In this document: one piece after another, positions 34,829 to 43,492 of the stretch
Position numbering within the stretch: position 1 is the first letter of the stretch
Layout: every line of letters starts with the position of its first letter
DNA from: Lachnospiraceae bacterium UBA3732
Lineage (GTDB): Bacteria > Bacillota > Clostridia > Lachnospirales > Lachnospiraceae
Assembly: GCA_002372545.1 (NCBI GenBank)
Contig: DFHD01000083.1
Location: 8,837 to 72,836 of the forward strand
Direction: 5' to 3'
DNA length: 64,000 bases
Made by a program: the position numbers and the translations under genes
The notes under the pieces: model-generated
What the model was told of the DNA's origin: nothing
Databases searched by the model: none
The model's input: only the letters and a program-made list of their open reading frames with translations

Positions 34829-37231
34829 ATGAAGATCGAAAGCATGGAGGAAGCCGTCCGGCTTGCCTTGGCAGGCGTGGAGGAAGGTTACCGGTATTTA
34901 TACGAAAATACGTCTCAGGATATCTATAACTATCTTTATATGCAGTCCGGAAGGGACAGGGATAAAGCAGATTCCTTGATCCGGAAGGTCTATGAACGGG
35001 CATGGGAACAGCTGCCGAAGCTGAATATCCCTGCTGAGTTTCCATTATGGATCCGTGACATTGCGGAGAATATGGCGAAGGAAGGAAGAACCATGCCGGT
35101 TCCGCCCATCGGAGCTGATCTGAATGGACCGGGCTCCGGATTGGTGGGAAATATGAATGCTGCGCCGAGGCCGGTTTCGAGATCGAGTGTATCACCCAAT
35201 GTGGGGCATCAGGGTGGTCAGGTCAATATGGCTCATCATTCCGAGGAAATGCAGGGAGCGGTGAGCCCCGGTAATGGTCCGCAGACCGGAGCCGGAAGAG
35301 GTCCCGGACCGCAAACCGGAGGAAGCGGCGGCTCCGGACCCAAGACCGGTGGCGGAAGCGGCTCCGGCCCATCCGGTGCTGGCCATGAGTCGGGGAAACG
35401 GCTGGCCGAACAGGCGGCAAAGAAAACCGCAAAACGGTCGTTTTTCAGTACGGCTGCCGGAAAGACGGCTGTTGCGGTCGTTACCACGGCGGTGATCTCC
35501 ACGGCGGGCGTGATCACCTATAATAAAGTAAAAAAGGATGATCAAAACACGTCCGGGGGAACGGAGACCGCAACCGTTTCATCAACAACAGAGCCGGGGG
35601 AAGAAGCTGATACGACGTCGGGCGTAACGCCCGGTACGGAATCAGCGGATATTTCCAATGAAGCGGCCTTTGGCAAGAGCAGCGGCGCGTATCTGCTTTC
35701 TCATTCCACAGTGACACAGGATGGAAATACAGTTGAGCGATATTATTCATACGATCCCGGACAGAAGCAGATGACGGCAGAAGATTCGCCGGCATATCTC
35801 ATGTATTCCGCACCGGTAAACCCCAATGAGGTTATTATGCCGTATTATTCCGGCTATTATACAGGCTATCATCCGGCGGCATTTACGTACCTTTCCGGCG
35901 GGTTGAAGCATCCTTCCGATCAGACGCAGTTTGTTGCTTTCCATAACCAGGATACCGGTGAGGTCATCTATGATGATCTTTACACAGATCAGGAGTTTTT
36001 TAGCGGGAACGGCATTATCGAGACCTATGATGAAGAAGGAAGGCCGCTTTTCAGCGGTTTAGTTACCCTTGATGAAGAGGAAAGGGATCTGGGGCTGACA
36101 GTATTAGAGTTCTTTCAATATGATGCGGGGGGAAAGATTTCCGCCGCCGGAGGTCTGAATCAGTGTTTCCGCTACGCTTTTACGGAAACAGGTGATGGAT
36201 ACGGCATAGATGTATATACACAATCGGCTGGCAGCGGGGGCGAAAGCTATACACTGAACTACCACGGGAATCAAAAAACGCTGAATATGGCAGATAAGGG
36301 TTCGGCTCCGGGACATATTGATGTGCATATGGCCGGCGGCAGAGTCATGTCAGCAGATGGGACGATCTATAATGTTTCGGATCATGGTGGACAGTATACC
36401 GACACATTCTCTATCCGTTTTACCTACAGTGATACCGGAATGACGGTTGAGGAAACCCGGCAGAGATCGGGAACCGACTATGACGGAAGTAACGTAAATA
36501 CCGGTTATTCCGCAACCCGGGAGTACATTCTTCTGGGAACGGACAGCACTGCGGGGTATGATACGAAGGATCCTTCCTCTGAAGAGCAGAAACCGGAAGA
36601 GAAAAACGGAACAGAAGGGAAGGGACTGGAACAGAACGAAACCGGTGAGATCCAGCCCGGAGAAATGCATCCTGTTGATCTATCGGGTGTGCCGAGCAGT
36701 GATCTTTTAACCGAGTTTTTAACCTGGTTTGATGTGTACAGTTACCGGAACAGCTATGACTGCAAAAATCCGGGTGCTTCGGAGAATATCCTTTCCAGTG
36801 TTCTGGGATTGGGCTCCTGTATCAACTGGGAAAGATATCCGGTGGATCATAGCGGATATGAAAGCTCTCATGATCCGGAGGGGAGATATGCGCAGTCACA
36901 GACGGCAGATGAAAATGGTGTCAAATGGATCATGTCGAATATCCTTCATGTTTCCGATGGGGATTATGAAAACATGAAGGAAGACTATCTGCGTACACAT
37001 GAAGCTTATCTGAAGGATGGATATTATTATTGGCGATTTGAGGGATATGGCTGGGAAAATGCGACGCCGCAGATCAAAGAAGTACAGACCGACGGAAGGT
37101 ATTATACGATCAGATACAGCATGCTTTCTCCAGAGGGAGACGGAGAGTACGGGAACTATACGGCTGTTATGGAGCTGAAGGAAATTGACGGTGTGAAGTA
37201 TTGGTCGATCTACTCCCTGAAATCCGAATAA
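34829..37231 (+). CDS. Sigma region-2-like domain fused to transmembrane and extracellular domains (paralogue 1)
   Basis: About 800 residues. Residues 1-90 resemble sigma-70 region 2 of ECF factors (G-V-E-E-G-Y-R-Y-L-Y-E-N, A-D-S-L-I-R-K-V-Y-E-R-A-W, F-P-L-W-I-R-D-I-A-E-N), with no region 4. A Gly/Pro/Ser-rich linker (about 90-195) holds G-P-Q-T-G repeats and the motif S-P-N-V-G-H. One helix (about 209-230) follows, then an outside domain of some 570 residues, rich in Tyr/Gly/Thr with acidic stretches. The ATG at 34829 follows GGGAGG; an upstream ATG at 34817 is in frame but overlaps it. The next gene is a paralogue. It may be a membrane-tethered transcription factor or a protein that reuses the fold for another job. 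Confidence 0.7.
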   Translation: MKIESMEEAVRLALAGVEEGYRYLYENTSQDIYNYLYMQSGRDRDKADSLIRKVYERAWEQLPKLNIPAEFPLWIRDIAENMAKEGRTMPVPPIGADLNGPGSGLVGNMNAAPRPVSRSSVSPNVGHQGGQVNMAHHSEEMQGAVSPGNGPQTGAGRGPGPQTGGSGGSGPKTGGGSGSGPSGAGHESGKRLAEQAAKKTAKRSFFSTAAGKTAVAVVTTAVISTAGVITYNKVKKDDQNTSGGTETATVSSTTEPGEEADTTSGVTPGTESADISNEAAFGKSSGAYLLSHSTVTQDGNTVERYYSYDPGQKQMTAEDSPAYLMYSAPVNPNEVIMPYYSGYYTGYHPAAFTYLSGGLKHPSDQTQFVAFHNQDTGEVIYDDLYTDQEFFSGNGIIETYDEEGRPLFSGLVTLDEEERDLGLTVLEFFQYDAGGKISAAGGLNQCFRYAFTETGDGYGIDVYTQSAGSGGESYTLNYHGNQKTLNMADKGSAPGHIDVHMAGGRVMSADGTIYNVSDHGGQYTDTFSIRFTYSDTGMTVEETRQRSGTDYDGSNVNTGYSATREYILLGTDSTAGYDTKDPSSEEQKPEEKNGTEGKGLEQNETGEIQPGEMHPVDLSGVPSSDLLTEFLTWFDVYSYRNSYDCKNPGASENILSSVLGLGSCINWERYPVDHSGYESSHDPEGRYAQSQTADENGVKWIMSNILHVSDGDYENMKEDYLRTHEAYLKDGYYYWRFEGYGWENATPQIKEVQTDGRYYTIRYSMLSPEGDGEYGNYTAVMELKEIDGVKYWSIYSLKSE

Positions 37232-37292
37232 AAGGTTGAACAAAAAAAGAACAAAAGATAATAAAAGAAAACAGAACAGGAGAATGGTGAAG

Positions 37293-39413
37293 ATGGACTA
37301 CAGGACAGCCTGCCGGATGGCACTGGCGGGAGAACAGGATGGCTTTCGGTTCCTTTATGAAAGTACGGCACAGCCGGTCTATGAGCTGCTCCTCCGGGAG
37401 CTGAAGGATCAGCCGCAGGCGGATCAGATGATCGGAAGAGTGTATGATGAGGCGTGGGCGAAGCTTGGCAATCTGGAAAATCCGGATGAATTTCCGGGAT
37501 GGGTTTACGGGATAGCTGAAGGTATGCTCCGGAGAGAAAAGGGCGGCGTTCCTGTTCCTCCTTCGGGAATGGGAGAAGGCGCGGTATCAGGCGGGGCATC
37601 AGGTAGTCCGACCCTTGTTTCTTCAGGAGCGGCATCGCCCAATGCGGCGCATTCGGCATCCCCGGCTTCTGTGGAAGGAGTGTCGCCCAATGCGGCGCAT
37701 ATGAATGCCAGCGGCGCGGGAAGAGGGCTTCAGCAGATGAGCGCAGCTTCAGCAGGCGGAAAAAGCGTGGCAGGCGCTGCCGGTGCGAAAACGGCAACAG
37801 CGGCTGCAGGTGCGGGTGTAAAGACAGCTTTCCTTTCCACAGTGGCCGGTAAGGTTGTTCTTGGCGTAGGTATCGCTGTAACGGCAGCGGCACTGGGTGT
37901 AGGCGGTTTTGTTTTGGCGAAGAAGATCAATGAAAAGAAGGAGGAACCGACAACCGCTGTTACCGAGCAGAGTTCCGCTGTGATCGAAATCGAAGAAACA
38001 GTAACAGAGGCAGTCACTGAGGCGGAGACCGAGGCGACAACAGAGGAAGTGACAACCGAAACGGCCAAGGTGGATGCACATGCCCTGTATGAGGCATATC
38101 TCAGGGATACACTCGTTCCTGAGAGGGGAATACATGCGGCAGAACAGGATCAGACCGGTTGGGGACGGCAAAATGATGGCGAGGGGCCGTCCGGTTCTCC
38201 GTGGTTTAACGGAACCGGTATTTATACTGTGGATTTTGATGATTATGACGGCGATGGAGAGGAGGAAATGCTGGTCATCAGCGGAAAGACCGGTGCTGCC
38301 GTAAACAATTATACGACTGTCAGCTATATTATCCAGGCAGAGCTTTATAACGAGGCAGATGGAAAGGTTGTGCTGGATAGCGCAAGAGATATTACCACAG
38401 GCTATGACGGCTATGAGGGCGGTGGATTTCCAAGAATCCTGACCAAGATCAGGCATAATGACTGTTTTTATCTGGTCTGCTTCTCCAGAGAGGATTCATA
38501 CAAGACAGATGCCAGTTCCGACAACAATTATACGATCTACCAGACAAAGGGCGGGATCAAACCCCTGTGTTCACTTTCTTTCAAGGTGGCTCTCGGTTAT
38601 GGATACTATCTCACGGTAAGCGACGGCAGGAAGGATCCGGATAACCCGGTAAATTCAGAGATTCGTCATGATGCAAGCGAAGATCCCTCTCTGCAAAGTA
38701 AAGCGGAAGATAGTCAGTTTGGTGTTCTGTTCCAGGAAGCTGCTTCGGAATATTTTGCAGAATGGAATATCCAGCTGGACGAAAAGGGTTATGTCTCAAA
38801 CGGAACCGTACTTGTAGATATGGAGCTTGACATGGCTGCCCAAAAGTATACGATGACGGATGCTTACGGCTTCCATACCAAGGACTGGGGCAGTTCAGGA
38901 GATCAGGGGACGGAAAAGAAGGAGGGTACAAATGAAGCCGGAAATGCAGCCCTTCCGTTTACCGGATCGCTGGAGTTTGCTTTTGCCAGCGGAGCAGGTG
39001 CCTGGGGAACAGGCCTTACGCTTGAGTCTAACGGTCATTTTACCGGAAGCTTTCATGATTCTGATTATGATTCGGTCAGTGTGGCCGAATTTGAAGGGCA
39101 GTTCACAAATATCACGAAGGTGGATGAATTTACCTACCGGATGGAGCTGGATCATTACGATCTGGAAGATCCCATTGGAAAGGAATGGGATACCGACGAG
39201 GGCTTTCATATGGTCGGCGCAGATGCCTATGGAATAGAAACAGGCAAGGTTTTTTATCTGTATCTGCCGGGTAAGCCGATATCCGAGCTTTCCGAAGCAT
39301 TTCTTAACTGGAGCAATGGTTCTGTCGGGGATGTAAATGATGGGGGTAAGCTGAAGGTATACGGGCTTTACAATGAGGAACCGCAGTACGGCTTCTTCAC
39401 CTATCCGAAGTAA
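37293..39413 (+). CDS. Sigma region-2-like domain fused to transmembrane and extracellular domains (paralogue 2)
   Basis: About 706 residues, same plan as the gene before it. Region-2-like part (1-85): G-E-Q-D-G-F-R-F-L-Y-E-S-T, M-I-G-R-V-Y-D-E-A-W, F-P-G-W-V-Y-G-I-A-E. An Ala/Gly/Ser-rich linker (about 85-180) has S-P-N-A-A-H twice, one helix lies at about 184-208, then a Glu/Thr-rich stretch and an outside domain with an acidic D-F-D-D-Y-D-G-D-G-E-E-E loop that looks like a calcium or FG-GAP-type site. The start could be ATG 37284 or 37293; AGGAG spacing favours 37293. The first paralogue ends 61 bases upstream, so they form one operon, closed by a very strong terminator. Confidence 0.7.
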   Translation: MDYRTACRMALAGEQDGFRFLYESTAQPVYELLLRELKDQPQADQMIGRVYDEAWAKLGNLENPDEFPGWVYGIAEGMLRREKGGVPVPPSGMGEGAVSGGASGSPTLVSSGAASPNAAHSASPASVEGVSPNAAHMNASGAGRGLQQMSAASAGGKSVAGAAGAKTATAAAGAGVKTAFLSTVAGKVVLGVGIAVTAAALGVGGFVLAKKINEKKEEPTTAVTEQSSAVIEIEETVTEAVTEAETEATTEEVTTETAKVDAHALYEAYLRDTLVPERGIHAAEQDQTGWGRQNDGEGPSGSPWFNGTGIYTVDFDDYDGDGEEEMLVISGKTGAAVNNYTTVSYIIQAELYNEADGKVVLDSARDITTGYDGYEGGGFPRILTKIRHNDCFYLVCFSREDSYKTDASSDNNYTIYQTKGGIKPLCSLSFKVALGYGYYLTVSDGRKDPDNPVNSEIRHDASEDPSLQSKAEDSQFGVLFQEAASEYFAEWNIQLDEKGYVSNGTVLVDMELDMAAQKYTMTDAYGFHTKDWGSSGDQGTEKKEGTNEAGNAALPFTGSLEFAFASGAGAWGTGLTLESNGHFTGSFHDSDYDSVSVAEFEGQFTNITKVDEFTYRMELDHYDLEDPIGKEWDTDEGFHMVGADAYGIETGKVFYLYLPGKPISELSEAFLNWSNGSVGDVNDGGKLKVYGLYNEEPQYGFFTYPK

Positions 39414-39432
39414 ACAGATTTGAACTCAGAAC

Positions 39433-39505
39433 CGCCTGCACCGGGGCACCCGGCCTCTGCACTGTGCTGTCTGCAGAGGCTGGGTGCCCCGGTGCAGGCG
39501 TTTTT
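39433..39505 (+). terminator. Exceptionally long terminator hairpin
   Basis: A perfect 19-base stem (39433-39451 with 39482-39500), one mismatch, then a further 9-base stem, with a T5 tail. It separates the + strand operon from the convergent gene pair. Confidence 0.92.
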
Positions 39506-39522
39506 GGTATAATGGGATTTTT

Positions 39523-39882
39523 TTACGGAGCAGAATAGTAATCCGATTTCCGCGCTTTTTTTACCATGGCGTCATACTGCCGGTACATGTATTGCACCTG
39601 GTTTTCCAGAAGGTAGTAGTGCATGCAGTAAGGGATCAGCAGAACGAAGAGCATGACGATCAGCGGCAGGATCACAATCTTTTCGGAAACCACCAGTGTC
39701 AGAATGGAGATCACTGTACATACGGCAACCAGAAAGAAGACGATGAGGTGCACCAGACGCTCATGGGCAAAGAAAAAAATCTGATCCTTATGCCGGCGGA
39801 TCTCCTCATCCCAGTCCCGTTCCTCTTCAGAGGAAAGGAGAGTATCAATATATTTTGTATAAGCAAGAATTCTTTTTTTCAT
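39523..39882 (-). CDS. Small membrane protein of unknown function
   Basis: 119 residues. An acidic, helical N-terminus (S-S-E-E-E-R-D-W-D-E-E-I) precedes two adjacent hydrophobic helices (about 45-63 and 68-88) and a basic tail. The gene overlaps the end of the glycerophosphodiesterase gene by four bases (ATGA), so translation is coupled. I do not recognise a family; membrane lipid context is suggested only by its partner. Confidence 0.7.
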   Translation of the reverse strand: MKKRILAYTKYIDTLLSSEEERDWDEEIRRHKDQIFFFAHERLVHLIVFFLVAVCTVISILTLVVSEKIVILPLIVMLFVLLIPYCMHYYLLENQVQYMYRQYDAMVKKARKSDYYSAP

Positions 39883-40649
39883 CTTTTTACGCCTTTCTTA
39901 TGTTGCAGATCACAGCCCTCCGGGCGGCAGCTGCCCTCAATCTTTGAGCGGATGTAAAGGGCCACATCCGGCTGATCGGTGATAATGGCATCCGCTCCCA
40001 TGCGGATATATTTGCTGATCCGGCTCAGCTTATTGACGGTCCAGGGCATGACCGGAACATGATGCCGGTGCATCCGGTGGAGAAATTCGCGTGTCACCAG
40101 CGTGTAGTGGGGAGAAATAAAATCGCACTTGCAGGCCCGTACACGGCGAAGGGGGAAGTATTCATTGAAGTGTCCCCGCGGTCCGAAATCGCGCCGGCCC
40201 AGAAGAAGACCGGTAGTCACCTCGGGCCAAAGCTTTTTGATCCGGTAAGGGACGATATCGAAAAAGGATTTTATGGTGAAATCCGCCGGCGTACAGAAAT
40301 GCCGCAGAGTGCGGATGATCCTTTCCTCGAATCCGCTTTCCTTCAGCTCGATATCCATGCGGATCTTTCCACGGCAGAGCTTTACTACCTCCAAAAAGGT
40401 GGGAATGTGGTAGCCATCCCTGCGGGCGCAGGCCTCCATCTCCCCGTAGGTCAGCTCGGAAAGCGGGCGGCCGTTAAATTCTTTATCATGAAAAACAATA
40501 AGCGCGCCATCCTTTGTTCGGCGGACATCAAATTCCGCCATATCCGCCTGCAGGCGGATCGCCAGAAGAAAGGACTCGATGGAGTTTTCTCTGGATGCCA
40601 GATGAGATGCGCCTCTATGGGCAATGATCATGGTTCTGTGATTTGACAT
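39879..40649 (-). CDS. Glycerophosphodiester phosphodiesterase
   Basis: Soluble enzyme of 256 residues that splits glycerophosphodiesters to glycerol 3-phosphate and an alcohol. Visible: A-H-R-G at residue 10-13, E-N-S-I-E-S-F, the metal pair in A-E-F-D-V-R, the catalytic His in V-F-H-D, and the barrel strand M-D-I-E-L-K. The last strand P-W-T-V-N and G-A-D-A-I-I-T-D-Q-P are typical. AAAGGAAG precedes the ATG on the minus strand. It has no signal peptide and is first in a two-gene unit with a small membrane protein. Confidence 0.92.
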   Translation of the reverse strand: MSNHRTMIIAHRGASHLASRENSIESFLLAIRLQADMAEFDVRRTKDGALIVFHDKEFNGRPLSELTYGEMEACARRDGYHIPTFLEVVKLCRGKIRMDIELKESGFEERIIRTLRHFCTPADFTIKSFFDIVPYRIKKLWPEVTTGLLLGRRDFGPRGHFNEYFPLRRVRACKCDFISPHYTLVTREFLHRMHRHHVPVMPWTVNKLSRISKYIRMGADAIITDQPDVALYIRSKIEGSCRPEGCDLQHKKGVKR

Positions 40650-40792
40650 TTTGCTTCCTTTCTGCTGCCCGAAGGAATTGGCAGCTTTAAATAAATGTTA
40701 GCAGATGCAGAGCCGGAATTCAACAGATTCATCCATTTTTCGCTGTTGATGCATGACGGGAATATGTTATAATACCACCGGAGGATAAAAAG

Positions 40793-40984
40793 GTGAAAGA
40801 AACAGAACGGCTAAAACAGGTAGTGGAAAGGCTGCGGGCTGAGGATGGATGCCCCTGGGATAGGGCGCAGACCCATGAAAGCCTGAAAACAACCTGTATG
40901 GAGGAAGCCCTTCAATTGATTGAGAAGGCCCGGAGGCGGAAGGGATTTATAGAAGAATCTCCTCGGGTTATTTCTGAGGAGTGA
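40793..40984 (+). pseudogene. MazG pyrophosphohydrolase remnant (N-terminal fragment)
   Basis: The first 44 residues read like the start of MazG (R-L-R-A-E-D-G-C-P-W-D-R-A-Q-T-H-E-S-L-K, then E-E-A-L-Q-L-I-E), followed by 19 unrelated residues and a stop. Full MazG has about 250 residues and needs the downstream E-E-x-x-E helices, absent here. A promoter-like pair (TTGATG 40744, TATAAT 40766) and GGAGG before the GTG start remain, so a 63-residue peptide could still be made. No further MazG sequence is visible in other frames downstream, which points to a deletion. Confidence 0.75.
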
Positions 40985-41050
40985 AGTGCCGGCCGGAAGG
41001 AATAAAGAATTAAAGGAAGAGAAAAAGGGATAAAAACAGAGAGGAAAATG

Positions 41051-41854
41051 ATGAAACAGAATAGTGCGGAGTATCTGCGGACCAATTTACATACCCATAC
41101 CTGGCGGTGCATGCATGCTACGGGAACGGAGAAGGAATTTGTTGAGAAAGCCATTGAAAGCGGAATAAAGCTGCTGGGCTTTTCCGACCATTCCCCCATG
41201 CCCTTTCCCAATGACCATGTATCCGGCTTTCGTATGCGTCCTGACCAGCTGGAGGATTACTGCAGGACTGTAGAAGGTCTGAAAAAGGAATATGCTGCGG
41301 ATATTGAGATCCATATCGGGCTGGAGGCAGAGTACTATCCGAAATGCTTTGACGCCCTGCTGGAGCTGCTGCACGGATATCCCATCGAATATCTTCTTCT
41401 GGGACAGCATTGTACGATGAATGAATATGACGGGGCTGTCAGCGGTTATCCGACAGAGGATCGGAGTATTCTTGACCAGTATGTGAAACAGGTTGTTGCG
41501 GGAATGGAGACCGGCAGATTTCTTTACCTGGCACACCCGGATATCATATATTATGTTGGAGATGAGAATATCCTGCTGGAGGCTTACCGGGAGATCTGCA
41601 GGAAAGCTCTTTCAATGGAAATCCCGCTGGAGATCAATATGCTGGGGATCCATCTGGAGAGGACCTATCCGGAAGAGCGTTTCTGGAAGGTAGCAGGAGA
41701 GGTGGGAAATGATGTGGTGATCGGCGTCGATTGTCATCATGTGAATACCATGTATCTGCCGGAAGCTTACCAAAGAGCCATGCGGCTGGTAAAGAACTGC
41801 AGGCTGAAGCTGATGGACGCGGCAGAGCTGACGGGACGGTTTTTCGCCGGGTGA
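41051..41854 (+). CDS. PHP-domain histidinol-phosphatase-type phosphatase
   Basis: 267 residues. The PHP metal motifs are N-L-H-T-H-T near residue 12, F-S-D-H-S-P near 47, G-L-E-A-E-Y near 87, L-A-H-P-D near 160, and D-C-H-H near 230, matching the HisJ/HisK histidinol-phosphatase group. It would release histidinol from its phosphate for histidine synthesis, although relatives act on other phosphate esters and no his genes are near. Two adjacent ATG codons (41048 and 41051) follow GAGG; the second has better spacing. Confidence 0.85.
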   Translation: MKQNSAEYLRTNLHTHTWRCMHATGTEKEFVEKAIESGIKLLGFSDHSPMPFPNDHVSGFRMRPDQLEDYCRTVEGLKKEYAADIEIHIGLEAEYYPKCFDALLELLHGYPIEYLLLGQHCTMNEYDGAVSGYPTEDRSILDQYVKQVVAGMETGRFLYLAHPDIIYYVGDENILLEAYREICRKALSMEIPLEINMLGIHLERTYPEERFWKVAGEVGNDVVIGVDCHHVNTMYLPEAYQRAMRLVKNCRLKLMDAAELTGRFFAG

Positions 41855-41858
41855 GAGG

Positions 41859-42053
41859 GTGCTTCGCACATATATGCCGAGAAGCAAAGCTGATCGTATA
41901 AGCATAAGGCGCCTGCTGAGCATTGACGAAGACTGTTTGAGCATAAGGCGCCTGCCGGGCGGTGATGATGAATGTATGAGTATAAGGCGCCTGCCGGGCA
42001 GTTTCGATGAGTGTATGAGTATAAGGCATCTGCTGAGCAGATGCGATGAATAA
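41859..42053 (+). CDS. Possible small protein built from 13-residue repeats
   Basis: A 64-codon frame made mostly of the repeat array. Each 39-bp unit codes for 13 residues, S-I-R-R-L-x-x-x-x-D-E-C-M. Three units carry an aligned Cys and the frame stays open across all units. It begins with GTG, 4 bases after the phosphatase stop, with only a weak GAGAGG site. It may be a real Cys-bearing repeat peptide, or the frame may be open merely because the repeat length is a multiple of three. Confidence 0.3.
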   Translation: MLRTYMPRSKADRISIRRLLSIDEDCLSIRRLPGGDDECMSIRRLPGSFDECMSIRHLLSRCDE

Positions 42054-42055
42054 AA
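41901..42055 (+). repeat. 39-bp tandem repeat, about four copies
   Basis: ATAAGGCGCCTGC recurs at 41904, 41943, 41982 and (changed to ATAAGGCATCTGC) 42021, exactly 39 bases apart. Units differ most in the middle and are well conserved at the ATAAGGCGCC block. The array fills the gap between the PHP gene and the clpX-like gene. Confidence 0.95.
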
Positions 42056-42070
42056 AAATTTGGAGTAAAA

Positions 42071-43468
42071 ATGGCAGAGAATAATAGAAACAATAACAAT
42101 GATCATCAGGATGATTACGAGCGGTACTGCTATATGTGCCGCCGGCCGGAATCCCAGACAGGAAAGCTGATCTCATTTACGGATACGGTATTTATTTGTC
42201 CGGACTGTCTGGAAAAAACCTTCCAGCAGATTCAGACCAGTCCCATCATGGACTTCTCCCGGATGCCGGGAATTGATAATTTTAATATGTTTATGCCCAT
42301 GGGCGATATTCCCGAATCCCAGAAGCTGAAGAAGCGGAAAAAGAAGGAAAAGGCTGAGAGGGAGGACGAAGAGGAGAAAAAGCTGACCCTCAGGGATATC
42401 CCTTCCCCCAGAGAGATGAAGCATGCCCTTGACCGGGATGTGGTGGGACAGGAGCATGCCAAGAAGGTGCTTTCCGTGGCGGTGTATAACCACTACAAGC
42501 GTGTGCTCAGCCTGGAGGAAAATGCGCAGGAGTATGCTGACCTTCCCGGCGTCGAGATTGAAAAGTCAAATGTGCTGATGCTGGGTCCCACGGGAAGCGG
42601 AAAAACCTATCTCGTTAAGACAATCGCCAAGCTTCTGAATGTGCCGCTTGTGATCACGGATGCTACATCCCTGACAGAGGCCGGTTATATCGGCGATGAT
42701 GTGGAAAGTGTTCTTTCCAAGCTCCTTGCCGCTTCCGGAAATGATGTGGAAAAGGCAGAGCATGGAATTGTATTTATTGACGAAATTGATAAGCTGGCGA
42801 AGAAACAGGAGCAGCGCAGCCGGGATGTCAGCGGCGAGGCTGTTCAGCAGGGACTGCTGAAGCTTCTGGAGGGAGCTGAGGTGGAGGTTCCGGTCGGTTC
42901 CGGCTCAAAGAACGCCATGACGCCGACGACAATGATGGATACCACCAATATCCTGTTTATCTGCGGCGGCGCTTTTCCGCGTCTGGAGGAGATCATCCGG
43001 ACTCGGCTGACGAAGCAGAGCTCCATGGGCTTCGGCGCGGCTCTCCGGGATGCCTTTGACGACGATAAGAACATCCTGACCAGAGTTAAAACAGAGGATC
43101 TTCGGGAATTCGGCATGATCCCCGAGTTTCTCGGCAGGCTTCCGGTAGTGGTTGCCCTGCAGGCTCTCGATCGGGATATGTATATACGGATCCTGAAGGA
43201 GCCGCGGAATTCCATTGCCAAGCAGTATCAGAAGCTTTTCCGGCTGGATGAGGTGAATCTGATCTTTGAGGATTCTGCTTATGAGGCCATTGCGGAAAGG
43301 GCTGCAGAGGAGGAAACGGGAGCAAGAGCGCTCCGGTCCATCATGGAGGAGTTTATGCTGGATATCATGTATCAGGTGCCGAAGGATGATCATATCGGAA
43401 GTGTGGTCATCACCGGTGATTATATCCGCGGAAAGGGTGCGCCGGAGATCCACTTCCGCGGGGAGTAA
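42071..43468 (+). CDS. ClpX-type AAA+ unfoldase (paralogue)
   Basis: 465 residues. An N-terminal C4 zinc finger (C-Y-M-C near 18-21, C-P-D-C near 40-43), a Lys/Glu-rich insert (about 85-110), then the AAA+ domain: Walker A G-P-T-G-S-G-K-T, Walker B I-V-F-I-D-E-I-D-K, sensor R-L-P-V-V-V, and arginine finger region G-A-R-A-L-R. The loop S-S-M-G-F-G keeps an M-G-F tripeptide of the kind that docks ClpP. There is no clpP or tig beside it, so it is probably a second ClpX with its own substrates. TTTGGAG precedes the ATG. Confidence 0.88.
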   Translation: MAENNRNNNNDHQDDYERYCYMCRRPESQTGKLISFTDTVFICPDCLEKTFQQIQTSPIMDFSRMPGIDNFNMFMPMGDIPESQKLKKRKKKEKAEREDEEEKKLTLRDIPSPREMKHALDRDVVGQEHAKKVLSVAVYNHYKRVLSLEENAQEYADLPGVEIEKSNVLMLGPTGSGKTYLVKTIAKLLNVPLVITDATSLTEAGYIGDDVESVLSKLLAASGNDVEKAEHGIVFIDEIDKLAKKQEQRSRDVSGEAVQQGLLKLLEGAEVEVPVGSGSKNAMTPTTMMDTTNILFICGGAFPRLEEIIRTRLTKQSSMGFGAALRDAFDDDKNILTRVKTEDLREFGMIPEFLGRLPVVVALQALDRDMYIRILKEPRNSIAKQYQKLFRLDEVNLIFEDSAYEAIAERAAEEETGARALRSIMEEFMLDIMYQVPKDDHIGSVVITGDYIRGKGAPEIHFRGE

Positions 43469-43492
43469 AGGTAATTTACGGGAGGATTGGTG

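Noticed and set aside
39484..39957. 157-codon + strand frame in the convergent region
   Set aside because: It begins in the terminator and lies antisense to the small membrane protein gene and the end of the glycerophosphodiesterase gene.
41634..42176. Minus-strand frames across the 39-bp repeat array
   Set aside because: They stay open because the repeat is a multiple of three; they run into the PHP and ClpX genes and have no ribosome site.
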